In this document: one piece after another, positions 8,637 to 17,303 of the stretch | Layout of the letters: every line of letters begins with the position of its first letter | Position numbering within the stretch: position 1 is the first letter of the stretch | Assembly (NCBI GenBank): GCA_023264815.1 | Contig: JAHFUZ010000022.1 | Location: 1-64,000 of the forward strand | From: Arthrobacter sp. | GTDB taxonomy: Bacteria; Actinomycetota; Actinomycetes; Actinomycetales; Micrococcaceae | Direction of reading: 5' to 3' | Length of the DNA stretch: 64,000 nucleotides | Translations under genes and position numbers: made by a program | Notes under the pieces: model-generated | Seen by the model: only the letters and a program-made list of their open reading frames with translations | The model's database searches: none | What the model was told of the DNA's origin: nothing

Positions 8637-9339
8637 AAAGGTGCTTCGCCATGCTTGCAAAAATTGAGTCGATTTGTTCAGGGGTGGCCGCCGGGTCAAT
8701 ATGAACCTGCATGTCGATGTGCAAGCTGAGGCCTTCCTGATGCCTTGATTTTGCGGGAGCGTGCGTCTCCTGGGGCTGGCTTGCGACAAATTCTTGCGCA
8801 GGTACAGCTTGCTTTCCTGCAGGTTCCGCCGTCACTTTTAGCGCTGGTTTCCCTGACGCCGCCGGTTTTGACTTCTTGACGGAACGATGCTGAATGTCGT
8901 CAGCGGGCACTTCGCCCGCCACGAGGTGCAAGTAGAACTTTGCCATCGCACTCGAGGTAGACAAACTAGCTCCGGAGTGGCGCATGAACCAGTGCGCCAC
9001 TGATTCAATGTCAGCGTCTGCATCTGGAAAGAGATCATGCAGCTCGGCTGGATATAGGGACGTGACAATCGATTTGCACGCCGCTGGATAGGAGGCATCG
9101 AATCTAAATTCGGTTGCTAGCTCAGTGGGCACAAAGTCTTTGTCAATTAGCCCAATGTTCTTAAGCTGAGGTAGGACGTTTCTTGATGTTCCTTCGGAAA
9201 TGGACAGGGCCGTGGCCAAGTAGTTCTTGGTGACTTTTGATGGCACGTTCTTGAAGAATGCGCGGCGCAGCATTGCCCAGATCGCTACCGACATATATGG
9301 GAACGACTTCTGCTCCACTGCCTCTGCGGTCACAAACAC
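8626..9339 (-). CDS. DUF5343-like protein with winged-helix-like N-terminus
   Basis: First gene of the putative defence operon; about 237 residues. The N-terminal part (PYMSVAIWAMLRRAFF, then YLATALSISEGTSRNVLPQL and a KNIGLIDK segment) resembles DUF5343 proteins, whose repeat/winged-helix folds are thought to bind DNA or partners. A Pro/Ala/Lys linker (about 155-200) leads to a conserved C-terminal motif, LHIDMQVHID followed by ATPEQIDSIFASMAKHLYG, which I associate with defence-island proteins. The GTG at 9339 gives the longest form; GTG 9333 is better placed behind AGGGG and is probably the real start. The function is not established; a sensor or DNA-binding role is inference. Confidence 0.65.
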   Translation of the reverse strand: MFVTAEAVEQKSFPYMSVAIWAMLRRAFFKNVPSKVTKNYLATALSISEGTSRNVLPQLKNIGLIDKDFVPTELATEFRFDASYPAACKSIVTSLYPAELHDLFPDADADIESVAHWFMRHSGASLSTSSAMAKFYLHLVAGEVPADDIQHRSVKKSKPAASGKPALKVTAEPAGKQAVPAQEFVASQPQETHAPAKSRHQEGLSLHIDMQVHIDPAATPEQIDSIFASMAKHLYGR

Positions 9340-9538
9340 CCCTAAGTTCCGAATACTAGATCAGGCGGGGTTGTTGCGACTATGCGTAAGATACTTCGAA
9401 CTGTAGCGAAAAGTTTTGCCCCCGTCGCCACCGCCTACAGAGGTGACGAAGTAGACCTTATCTGCACCATGCGTGTCAACCTAAACGACACGCTGTTATT
9501 CGAGGAGTGCGTCCACTCCAGAGAAACGAGGGTAGCTC

Positions 9539-10497
9539 CTAGACCTCCGCCACCGGGGCCGCGAACTGCGCCTCATACAGCCGCGCGTAAGCCCCGCCCG
9601 CAGCCAGCAGCGACGCGTGAGTCCCCTGCTCCACGATCTGCCCGGCCTCCATCACCAGGATGAGGTCGGCGTCGCGGATGGTGGACAGTCGGTGCGCGAT
9701 CACGAAGGAAGTCCGGTCGGACCGCAAAGCCCGCATGGCCTTCTGCACCAGCACCTCGGTCCGGGTGTCTACCGAAGAAGTGGCCTCGTCCAGGATCAGC
9801 ACAGACGGCCGGGCCAGAAACGCCCGGGCAATCGTCAGCAGCTGCTTCTCCCCAGCCGAAACGTTAGAACCCTCGTCCTCCAGCACCGTGTCGTACCCGT
9901 CGGGCAGCGACCGCACGAACCGGTCCACGTACGTCGCCCGGGCCGCCTCCAGGATCTCGTCTTCCGTAGCAGACGGCCGCCCATACGCGATGTTGTCCCG
10001 GATGGTCCCGCCAAACAGCCACGTATCCTGCAGCACCATCCCCAGCCGGGACCGCAGCTCACGCCGCGGCACCGAGGTGACATCCACGCCGTCGAGCGTT
10101 ATCCGCCCCGCATCCAGCTCATAGAACCGCATCATCAGGTTCACCAAAGTCGTCTTCCCCGCCCCGGTTGGCCCCACGATCGCCACCGTCTGCCCCGGCT
10201 CCGCCACCAAAGACAACGAAGAAATCAACGGCTTGTCCGGCGAATACGAGAAGGACACGTTCTCAAAGACGAGCCGCCCCCGCCCAAACACGGGCCCGGC
10301 CGAAGCCGCAGGCTCCGCAGACTCATCCTCCTCATCCAGCAAAGAGAACACCCGCTCGGCGCTCGCCACCCCGGACTGCAGCAGGTTCGCCATGGACCCC
10401 AGCTGCGCCAACGGCATGGTGGTGCAGTTCAGGACGATGGCGTCGACGCCGAGCGGCTCAGGGGCGGTGACTGCGGTGGGGATCTTACTGACCTGGG
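9539..10497 (-). pseudogene. Chimeric relic: metH fragment fused in frame to the C-terminal half of an ABC exporter
   Basis: Positions 9539-10417 encode 292 residues matching residues 381-672 of the ABC exporter at 27355-29373, complete from MPLAQLG through Walker A (GPTGAGKT), signature NVSAGEKQ and Walker B (VLILDE) to the C-terminus, but without the membrane domain. Immediately upstream and in the same frame, about 10418-10490 encodes a diverged copy of MetH residues 219-242 ([13 protein letters not shown] versus [13 protein letters not shown]). The frame has no proper start before the internal ATG at 10417 and reads back into the terminator of the permease gene. Compared with the 27-kb gene, 10061-10417 differs at only about 3 positions, while 9541-10060 has many synonymous changes. 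A soluble ATPase half could still be made but is probably non-functional. Confidence 0.8.
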
Positions 10498-10507
10498 GGG
10501 AAGAGTA

Positions 10508-10534
10508 AAGCCGGGTGAAGTTCTCACCCGGCTT
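10508..10534 (-). terminator. Intrinsic terminator of the amino-acid permease gene
   Basis: AAGCCGGGTGA (10508-10518) and TCACCCGGCTT (10524-10534) form a perfect 11-bp stem with a 5-nt loop. On the minus strand it is followed by a T-rich tract (TTTACTCTT). It lies 16 bp after the permease stop and immediately before the chimeric relic. Confidence 0.85.
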
Positions 10535-10549
10535 CCTCTTGCTGGCCTG

Positions 10550-12133
10550 TTACTGGGTGGCCACCCTGGCGTCATCCTCGACGTCCTTTGGGCCGGTGAG
10601 ATCCATCCCGAGCAGCGGCACTACTTTGGACTTGGTGATGTAGCGGTGACCAAGCCATAGAACGATGAAGACCGGCAGCCCGATGTAGGAGGAAAGCACC
10701 TCAAGGGACCGTCCGGCCAGCACAGCCTCGTAGTTCTGTCCCGCGATGACCAGGATGAGCAGGGCGAAGGCCAGCAGCGGGCCAATGGGAAACAGGGATG
10801 CTTTGTACGGCAGGTCGCCGACGTTGTTTCCCTGGGCCAGGAAGCCGCGCCTGAAACGGTAGTGGGAGACCGCGATTCCCGCCCAGACGATGAAGCCGCA
10901 CAGGCCCGACATGTTCAGCAGCCAGGAGTACGCTGCACCCTGCCCGACGATCGCGGAGAGGAACCCGAAGAGTCCCACGGCCGCCGTCGCAAGCAACGCC
11001 GCCATCGGCACACCCCGCGCATTGGTCCGACCGAAGACCTTCGGGGCCATGCCGTCATGGGCCATGGCGTAAAGCATCCGGGTGGAGGCATAGAGTCCGG
11101 AGTTGCCCGCGGACAGGATGGCGGTCAGGATCACGGCGTTCATCAGGGCCGCCGCGAAGGCGATTCCGGCGCGGGAGAAGACCAGGGTGAAGGGCGATGA
11201 GGCGATATCGGACTCGCCGGAGGCCAGCAGGCTCGGATCGGTGAACGGGATGAGGCAGCCGATGATGAAGATGGCGCCGATGTAGAAAAGCATGATGCGC
11301 CAGAACACAGTGCGGATGGCCTTCGGGACCTCGCGGCGCGGGTTCTTCGCTTCGCCGGCGGCGACTCCTACGAGCTCGGTGCCCTGGAAGGAGAACCCCG
11401 CAACCATAAAGACCGAGATGATGGAAACCCAGCCCCCGTGGAACACGTCATCACGGTTTTCCCAGTTGCTCAGCCCCGGAGAGTTGTCCCCGAGGATGCC
11501 GAAGATCATCATCACGCCGGCGATCAGGAAAATCACCACTGCGCTGACCTTGATCAGCGAGAGCCAGAACTCCGACTCACCAAAGGACCGGGCCGAGAGT
11601 GCATTGAGCCCCGTCAGCACCAGCAGGAAGATCCCGGCCCACACCCAGCCTGGGACCCCGGGAAACCAGAAGTCCATGATGATTCCGGCCGCCACCAGCT
11701 CTGCGGCCACCGTGATGGCCCAGTTGAACCAGTAGTTCCAGCCGATCGCGAACCCAAAGGACGGGGAAACGAAACGGGTGGCAAAGGACTGGAACGAACC
11801 GGCAACCGGAATTTTGGCCGACATCTCGCCCAGTGACTGCATCAGCAGGAACACCATCAGCCCCACCAGCGCGTAGCCGGCCAACGCACCGCCGGGACCC
11901 GCCTGGGAAATGGTGCTGCCCGAGGCCACAAACAGCCCGGTACCGATCGCACCGCCAATGGCGATCATCTGCAGGTGGCGGTGGTTTAGCCCGCGCTTGA
12001 GTTCATTGGCGGATTCGCCGGAAGGGCGATCTGCCGCTATCGCAAGGGAGGACCCCTGTGTTCCATCGGGTTTGATTTCTTCGTCGAGATCAATAACCCG
12101 ATCACTTAATTGCGTTTGGGAGCCAAGTCCCAT
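10550..12133 (-). CDS. Amino-acid permease, APC superfamily (AAT family)
   Basis: A 527-residue integral membrane permease of the amino-acid transporter family, importing an amino acid with protons. After a roughly 55-residue cytoplasmic tail the first membrane helix carries the family signature (HRHLQMIAIGGAIGTGLFVA), followed by about twelve hydrophobic segments and the LSARSFGESEFW segment typical of LysP/GabP/AroP relatives. Substrate cannot be fixed; a basic or aromatic amino acid is plausible. The ATG at 12133 is preferred over a longer frame because GGAGG lies 5 bp upstream. It is monocistronic, closed by its own terminator, and divergent from the DUF6421 operon. Confidence 0.9.
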   Translation of the reverse strand: MGLGSQTQLSDRVIDLDEEIKPDGTQGSSLAIAADRPSGESANELKRGLNHRHLQMIAIGGAIGTGLFVASGSTISQAGPGGALAGYALVGLMVFLLMQSLGEMSAKIPVAGSFQSFATRFVSPSFGFAIGWNYWFNWAITVAAELVAAGIIMDFWFPGVPGWVWAGIFLLVLTGLNALSARSFGESEFWLSLIKVSAVVIFLIAGVMMIFGILGDNSPGLSNWENRDDVFHGGWVSIISVFMVAGFSFQGTELVGVAAGEAKNPRREVPKAIRTVFWRIMLFYIGAIFIIGCLIPFTDPSLLASGESDIASSPFTLVFSRAGIAFAAALMNAVILTAILSAGNSGLYASTRMLYAMAHDGMAPKVFGRTNARGVPMAALLATAAVGLFGFLSAIVGQGAAYSWLLNMSGLCGFIVWAGIAVSHYRFRRGFLAQGNNVGDLPYKASLFPIGPLLAFALLILVIAGQNYEAVLAGRSLEVLSSYIGLPVFIVLWLGHRYITKSKVVPLLGMDLTGPKDVEDDARVATQ

Positions 12134-12522
12134 GGTGCCTCCGAAAAGGTAGCTGCGGTGGATTTGGGCCTTCCGAAGCCCTCGGGCCGGAAGGATGGTG
12201 ATCAAGCTAACACAGGCACAGGAGGCGCCATTTGGCGTCGCGAATGTTGCACGTCCGACGGGTCAAGTCCTTACGCATAGGCGGTGGCAACCCCATCCGA
12301 GGACAAGACTTGTTGATCTTATGCCGCCCCGTGACTAAGCAGCCCTGGTGATCTGCTATGGCGGGGTGACAGGCTGGAGGAGGCAGCAATCACCCTCGCT
12401 TCGCTGCCAAGGCTGAGCATCGTGATGCGCCGCCTCGGGCGCGTCACCAAAACACTCAACCCAAAGCCCTGATGTGGGCATGGCGCTGAAACGCACGGCG
12501 CGAGCCAAAGGATTTCTTATTC
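12134..12522. other. Divergent promoter region with an inverted repeat
   Basis: Region between the permease and the DUF6421 operon. An imperfect inverted repeat, GTGATGCGCC at 12422-12431 and GGCGCGTCAC at 12438-12447 (9 of 10 paired), lies about 75 bp before the operon and could be an operator or attenuator. No gene of convincing quality is present. Confidence 0.4.
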
Positions 12523-14001
12523 ATGCAGGAATTTTCCTTCACAGATGCTTACGCACTGCTAGCTTCTTCAGGAATCCCCTCAACGGAAGGAACAAGCATG
12601 TCTGTCATCGCAAACCCTGAAGTGGCAACCATCCGGGCAGAAGACCTCAAGGCGCTCCCGGCATGGCAGGCGCTGAAGGCAGCCGTCATCGGGCTGCAGC
12701 AGCTTCAAGTGCAGGACGGTTCCGTTCCGGAACCCGCTGACCATGGCCAGGCCCGCCAGAACGTCGGCATCATTACTGACTCAATCAGCGAACTGCGCCA
12801 CCACCTCCCCCACGACGCCGAGTACCTTGATCTGCTCGTGCAGGACCTCCAGCGCTGGATGTCCGAGGGCTTCGTGGTACCGGATTTCCTCGACTCACTG
12901 GTTGCTTTCCACCCCGAGCAGTGGCGCATCGACGGGCTGCCACACCTGGTTCTATTCCCCATGTACACGCAGAACGGCAGCACCAACCGCTACTTCGAGG
13001 CCGTCCTTATCGAGGTCATCTGGCCGTCATTCGTGGCCGATCTGGAGGCAACCACCTACTCCAACAAGCTGTTCGTCCCCATCAGCTTCATCGATTTCAC
13101 GCCCGGCTATGACACGAACTCTGCCGTTCTCTTCCCCGAGAGCGTCGCGGTCCGGAGCACCCCCACCTTCACGTGGGGAGGCATCTTCGCGGACCGCGAA
13201 GCTGCCCGGTTCCGCCGCGTCCTCAAAGCTGCTGCCGATATCACGTCCCTGGACCTGCCGGCGGACGCCGCCGAATTCATCAACGACCAGCACCTCACGG
13301 AGAAGACCTTCGTGATGTGGGATCTGATCCATGACCGGACCCACATGCGCGGCGACCTGCCCTTTGACCCGTTCATGATCAAGCAGCGGATGCCGTATTT
13401 CCTGTACTCCCTGGAGGAGCTTCGCTGCGACCTGACCGCGTTCCGCGAATCAGTCCTGATCGAGCGGGACGAAACGGCTTCGGAGGACGCCCGCAAGCAC
13501 GCCAAGCTGGTCCAGTATGCCGTGATCTTCGACCGCATTTTCCGCTTTGCGATTACCGGCAACCGGGTCCGTAACTACGACGCCGTGGGCGGCCAATTGC
13601 TGTTCGCCTGGATGCACCAGCACCGGGTCCTGCACTGGACCGATGGAAAGTTGAGCATCGACTGGAAGGACGTCGCCGGCGTCGTCGTGGAACTGGGCCT
13701 GCGCATCGAGGAACTCTACTGGCGGTCAATCGACCGGCCGAAGATCGCACACTGGCTCGCCGCCTACGAGCTCGTCTCGGAAACCCTCACCCCCCACCCG
13801 GCCTCCGTATGGGCCAAGGGACCGGAGGCCCTGCCGCTCAACGGCCCGCTCCGGGAACTGACGGACCAGATCCTTGACGACGAATTCCCCCTGTCCATGT
13901 TCTACGAGGCACTGCAAAAGAAGATGTCCGCGGTCATTGAATCAACTGCCGGGATCACCGGGAAGAGCCCCGTGAAGACTGAAGGCGAGGCAGGCGCATG
14001 A
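12523..14001 (+). CDS. DUF6421 family protein
   Basis: A 492-residue protein (467 if started at ATG 12598, which has the better Shine-Dalgarno GGAAGG) belonging to DUF6421. There is no signal peptide or membrane segment, so it is cytoplasmic. It contains WDLIHDRTHMRGDLPFD and shortly after a SLEELRCDL segment; the H-x3-H followed by a Glu-rich helix suggests a metal-dependent enzyme, but this is inference. It is the first gene of a three-gene operon joined by ATGA overlaps to an SDR dehydrogenase and a PLP-dependent lyase, a triad I recall as conserved in other actinobacteria. The family function is not known to me. Confidence 0.75.
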   Translation: MQEFSFTDAYALLASSGIPSTEGTSMSVIANPEVATIRAEDLKALPAWQALKAAVIGLQQLQVQDGSVPEPADHGQARQNVGIITDSISELRHHLPHDAEYLDLLVQDLQRWMSEGFVVPDFLDSLVAFHPEQWRIDGLPHLVLFPMYTQNGSTNRYFEAVLIEVIWPSFVADLEATTYSNKLFVPISFIDFTPGYDTNSAVLFPESVAVRSTPTFTWGGIFADREAARFRRVLKAAADITSLDLPADAAEFINDQHLTEKTFVMWDLIHDRTHMRGDLPFDPFMIKQRMPYFLYSLEELRCDLTAFRESVLIERDETASEDARKHAKLVQYAVIFDRIFRFAITGNRVRNYDAVGGQLLFAWMHQHRVLHWTDGKLSIDWKDVAGVVVELGLRIEELYWRSIDRPKIAHWLAAYELVSETLTPHPASVWAKGPEALPLNGPLRELTDQILDDEFPLSMFYEALQKKMSAVIESTAGITGKSPVKTEGEAGA

Positions 14002-14756
14002 GCCAGGACCTCTCAGGGCGTACGGTCGTCGTCGCCGGTTCCACAAGCGCCGCCGGCCTCGCGGTAGTCCGCACCCTCTCGCAAGCAGGGGCACGCGTGG
14101 CCGCCGTGGACATCCTCGAGGACCGGGTGCAGGAGCTCGCGGCAGCGTACGACGACGTCACGGGCTATGCCTGCAACCTCGCGGACCTGCAGGCCGTTAA
14201 GGACCTGGCAGCGTCTGTCCGGAACGACCTGGGTTCCGTGGACGGCCTGATCCACCTTGTGGGTGGGTGGCGGGGCGGCACCGGAATCGCAGACCAGACG
14301 GATGAAGACTGGGACTTCCTGCACACCAGCGTCCTCACCACACTGCGGAACACCAGCCGCGCCTTTTACGATGATCTGGCTGCCTCCCCCATGGGCCGCC
14401 TGGCCATCGTGTCCGCAGAAGCCGCTTCCTCGCCGACGGCGGGCGGCGCCGCCTATGCCGCCGTCAAGTCCGCCGCCGAGGCCTGGACCCTGGCCGTGGC
14501 CGACGGATTCCGTCGCCTGCAGGACGGAAACGAAAGCCCCCGCTCCGCCCAGCACTCGGCCGCCCTGGTCCTCGTGGTCAAGGCTCTGGTGGATGACCGG
14601 ATGCGTGCGGCCCAGCCGGAACGGAAATTTCCCGGCTTCACCGATGTCAGTATCCTTGCCGGCGCAGTAGAGCGGATCTTCGGCCTGGAGGCCGAACTGA
14701 TCAACGGGCAGCGCCTGTCGCTCACGGCCGGCCACCTCGCGGGCGCACCGGCATGA
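13998..14756 (+). CDS. Short-chain dehydrogenase/reductase (SDR)
   Basis: A 252-residue NAD(P)-dependent oxidoreductase of the SDR superfamily. The nucleotide-binding turn is unusual (VVVAGSTSAAGLA, lacking the usual third glycine). Acidic Asp38 at the end of the second strand favours NAD. The catalytic Ser139, Tyr153 and Lys157 (S...YAAVK) are present. Substrate is unknown. Its ATG overlaps the stop of the DUF6421 gene and its stop overlaps the start of the aldolase-like gene, so the three products are made together, probably in one pathway acting on a hydroxy amino acid or its derivative. Confidence 0.85.
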   Translation: MSQDLSGRTVVVAGSTSAAGLAVVRTLSQAGARVAAVDILEDRVQELAAAYDDVTGYACNLADLQAVKDLAASVRNDLGSVDGLIHLVGGWRGGTGIADQTDEDWDFLHTSVLTTLRNTSRAFYDDLAASPMGRLAIVSAEAASSPTAGGAAYAAVKSAAEAWTLAVADGFRRLQDGNESPRSAQHSAALVLVVKALVDDRMRAAQPERKFPGFTDVSILAGAVERIFGLEAELINGQRLSLTAGHLAGAPA

Positions 14757-15868
14757 GCGTCAGCGTTGATACAAGAGCAGGCGTCCCACAGGCACTGGCG
14801 GGGCGCCTGCACGACCCGGCCTACCGGGGCTTCGCCTCGGATAACTACGCCGGGGCCCACCCGGAAATCATCGAAGCAGTCCAGGCAGCCAACGAAGGCC
14901 ACGTCACCGCCTATGGCGAAGATGTCTACACGGCAGCGCTTCAAGAGGTCATCAAGTCCCACTTCGGCGCAGCCGCCACCGCATATCCGGTCTTCAATGG
15001 AACAGGGGCCAACGTCCTTGCCCTGCAGGCCCTGCTCCCCCGCTGGGGCGCTGTCATCTGCGCAGCAACAGCACACATCAACACCGACGAGAACGGCGCC
15101 CCGGAACGGATTGGCGGGATAAAGCTCCTCCCTGTCCCCACACCGGACGGCAAGCTCACCCCGGAATTGATCGACGCCGAAGCATGGGGGTGGGGCGACG
15201 AGCACCGGGCGCAACCTCTGGTTGTATCGATCACGCAGACCACCGAACTGGGCACCTGCTACACGCCGGACGAAATCCGGCGGATCGCCGACCACGTCCA
15301 CGCGAAGGGCATGAAACTGCACCTGGACGGAGCACGGCTGGCCAACGCGGCAGCACATCTCGGGCTTCCTTTGCGGGCCTTCACCACCGACGCCGGTGTG
15401 GACGTCCTGTCTTTTGGCGGCACCAAAAACGGGCTGCTGTTCGGCGAAGCCGTTGTCTGGCTGAACCCGCAGTCGGACCCGGGCATGAGCTACCTGCGCA
15501 AGATGAACATGCAGCTCGCCTCAAAAATGCGTTTCGTCTCTGCGCAGCTCATAGCCCTGCTCACAGATGGGCTGTGGCTGCGGTCCGCCGGCCACGCCAA
15601 CCGGATGGCCCAACGCCTTAGCGAAGGAATTTCGGCCATCAGCGGCGTTTCGCTGACGCAGGCAACACAGTCCAACGGCGTCTTTGCCGTCCTTCCAGCC
15701 GGGGCAGCCGACAAAGTCCGGGAATCCTTCCGCTTCTATGACTGGGACCAGGCGCGCGGGGAAGTCCGGTGGATGTGTTCCTGGGACACCACCGAAACTG
15801 ACGTCCAGTCACTCGTGGGTGCAGTTAAGGCTGCCGTAGGTTCTCCAGCCAACGAAACACCCAAATAG
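14753..15868 (+). CDS. PLP-dependent beta-eliminating lyase / L-threonine aldolase-like
   Basis: A 371-residue fold-type I PLP enzyme of the threonine aldolase family, which cleaves beta-hydroxy amino acids to glycine and an aldehyde. Visible features: FNGTGANVLAL phosphate-binding region, His108 stacking on PLP, Asp192 in LHLDGARLAN and the Schiff-base Lys225 in SFGGTKNG. Length is normal for low-specificity threonine aldolases. It is last in the DUF6421-SDR operon (ATGA overlap). The neighbours suggest a specialised substrate rather than simple threonine breakdown; that is inference. Confidence 0.88.
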   Translation: MSVSVDTRAGVPQALAGRLHDPAYRGFASDNYAGAHPEIIEAVQAANEGHVTAYGEDVYTAALQEVIKSHFGAAATAYPVFNGTGANVLALQALLPRWGAVICAATAHINTDENGAPERIGGIKLLPVPTPDGKLTPELIDAEAWGWGDEHRAQPLVVSITQTTELGTCYTPDEIRRIADHVHAKGMKLHLDGARLANAAAHLGLPLRAFTTDAGVDVLSFGGTKNGLLFGEAVVWLNPQSDPGMSYLRKMNMQLASKMRFVSAQLIALLTDGLWLRSAGHANRMAQRLSEGISAISGVSLTQATQSNGVFAVLPAGAADKVRESFRFYDWDQARGEVRWMCSWDTTETDVQSLVGAVKAAVGSPANETPK

Positions 15869-15896
15869 GAACTGCCGAACAGCGGCGATACTGTGA

Positions 15897-15928
15897 AGCG
15901 GGCGCGGCCTCACGAGGCCTCGCCCGCT
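15897..15928. terminator. Hairpin between convergent operons
   Basis: Arms 15897-15911 and 15914-15928 pair over 15 bp with one mismatch (AGCGGGCGCGGCCTC against the complement of GAGGCCTCGCCCGCT). It lies between the stop of the aldolase-like gene and the stop of the convergent Ser/Thr kinase gene and could serve both. There is no long T tract. Confidence 0.65.
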
Positions 15929-15947
15929 CCCTAACCTCCGCCACCGG

Positions 15948-16817
15948 CTACCTGCCGATCTTGTGGAGCGTCCGTTGCACCTCAGCGGCGCTGGGCCGCC
16001 GGGCAGGGTCCGGGTCTGTCATGGCGAGCAGCAGCCGGGACCAGCGCCGCTGGGCGGTAGCCGGAAGCCGCGGTGAGCGCAGGGTTCTGGCAACCATGGA
16101 CTCCAGGGCGGGCCCGGGAAAAGCCTTGATGCCGGTGAGGCCTTCGAAGATCACCAGGCCCAGGGCATAGACGTCGCTGGCGCTGGTGGTGTGCTGTCCC
16201 TGGACTGCCTCGGGGCTTAGGTAGTGCGGAGTGCCGGATACGTCCGTGTTCGGGCGGTGCCAGGAGCTGGTGGCGACTCCGAAGTCGATGAGTTTGGCTT
16301 CGGCTTTGGCGGACATGCCATCCGTCCGGGTCACCATGATGTTGGCGGGTTTGACGTCGTTGTGCACGATGCCTTTGCGGTGGATGTAGGACAGTGCCGA
16401 AGCGACTCCGGCCATCCACGCCGTCACGTCGGCAGGATCCAACGGTCCGTCATCGATTGCCTTTCGGAGATCGGTCCCATCGACGAGTTCAGCCGCGACG
16501 TAGTGCCGCCCCGCGCCAGTACCGCCGTCGGCCGGCATACAGCCATACTTCTTGATCCGAACGATGTTGTTGTGGTGCAGTCCTGCGTGGAGCTCGATCT
16601 CGCGGTGGAACGGCGAGTCGGGGTGGGCGGTCCCGGCCCGGAAGACCTTGAGAGCCGCAGATCCGCCGCTCACCAGATCCGTCGCCTCGTAGATGTCAGC
16701 TTCCGCGCCGCGCCCCAACAGTGCTCCAACGCGATATTGCGGCTCCAGTGCCCGGCGCCCGCCCCCGGCAGCACCTCTGCGGGCAGCTGCAGCCGGCCGG
16801 ATCAGGGTTGCCGTCAC
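15948..16817 (-). CDS. Hanks-type Ser/Thr protein kinase without membrane domain
   Basis: A 289-residue cytoplasmic protein kinase. The glycine loop LGRGAEADIYEA, Lys57 (AALKVF), a helix-C Glu at about 73-75, the catalytic loop VHNDVKPAN (Asp154), Asp178 of DFG and SPEAVQG in place of APE are all present. The usual His-Arg-Asp is His-Asn-Asp, a non-RD variant, so activation-loop phosphorylation may not control it. There are no PASTA repeats and no transmembrane helix, unlike PknB. The GTG start at 16817 overlaps the stop of the upstream small gene (GTGA), so that gene is the likely functional partner. Confidence 0.88.
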   Translation of the reverse strand: MTATLIRPAAAARRGAAGGGRRALEPQYRVGALLGRGAEADIYEATDLVSGGSAALKVFRAGTAHPDSPFHREIELHAGLHHNNIVRIKKYGCMPADGGTGAGRHYVAAELVDGTDLRKAIDDGPLDPADVTAWMAGVASALSYIHRKGIVHNDVKPANIMVTRTDGMSAKAEAKLIDFGVATSSWHRPNTDVSGTPHYLSPEAVQGQHTTSASDVYALGLVIFEGLTGIKAFPGPALESMVARTLRSPRLPATAQRRWSRLLLAMTDPDPARRPSAAEVQRTLHKIGR

Positions 16818-17296
16818 TGGAGTAGTTCGAGAAGCTCGGCATGCGTGAGTCCGGTTTCGGCGGCGATGGCAGTGGACTCGGCCCCGGCAGCCATGGCGTT
16901 TTTCACCGCGGAGGCGAATGCGGCCTCCGCGGCGTCCATTTCCCATTGCAGGGTTTCGAGGCGTGCCCCCGCTGCGTGAACCGCGGCCAAGGGGTCCACG
17001 GCCAACTCGAGTCCCAAGCTGTCCTGCCGGAAGCCGCATGCGCAGACCCATTCCACCAAGTCCGCGTGGGTTTGGGCCCAGAGCGCCGAGCGAGACAGGG
17101 CTGGCGATGGCGTCATGCTGGTGCCACAGTGCAGCGGCGCCCGGTGCGCGGCATCGTGGCGTGCCGGCGCCTCCGGGCCGGCTGGGAGCTGATTGCTAAA
17201 GTCCCCGGTGAAGGTGCCGGCCCGTCCAGGAAGCGCGCGGGGTTGGAGGGTCAAGCTGGAGTTTGTCCGTTCTGCCACAGCGGTCATGTCATCCAT
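16814..17296 (-). CDS. Uncharacterised protein, 160 aa, coupled to the kinase
   Basis: A 160-residue protein I cannot assign. The N-terminal 60 residues are Pro/Ala/Ser rich and probably disordered. The C-terminal 90 residues are helical: SALWAQTHADLVEWVCACGF, then EMDAAEAAFASAVKNAM and an HTH-like end AIAAETGLTHAELLELL. It overlaps the kinase start by GTGA, suggesting it binds or is a substrate of that kinase. The ATG at 17296 is used; ATG 17287 has better spacing behind AGGG. Two CTAG-type palindromes lie directly upstream, between this gene and marR. Confidence 0.6.
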   Translation of the reverse strand: MDDMTAVAERTNSSLTLQPRALPGRAGTFTGDFSNQLPAGPEAPARHDAAHRAPLHCGTSMTPSPALSRSALWAQTHADLVEWVCACGFRQDSLGLELAVDPLAAVHAAGARLETLQWEMDAAEAAFASAVKNAMAAGAESTAIAAETGLTHAELLELLQ

Positions 17297-17303
17297 CCCT
17301 AAA

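Noticed and set aside
9382..9663. 93-codon plus-strand frame starting upstream of the ABC relic
   Set aside because: The second half is the Pro/Arg-rich shadow of the ABC relic and the first half has no Shine-Dalgarno or recognisable motif.
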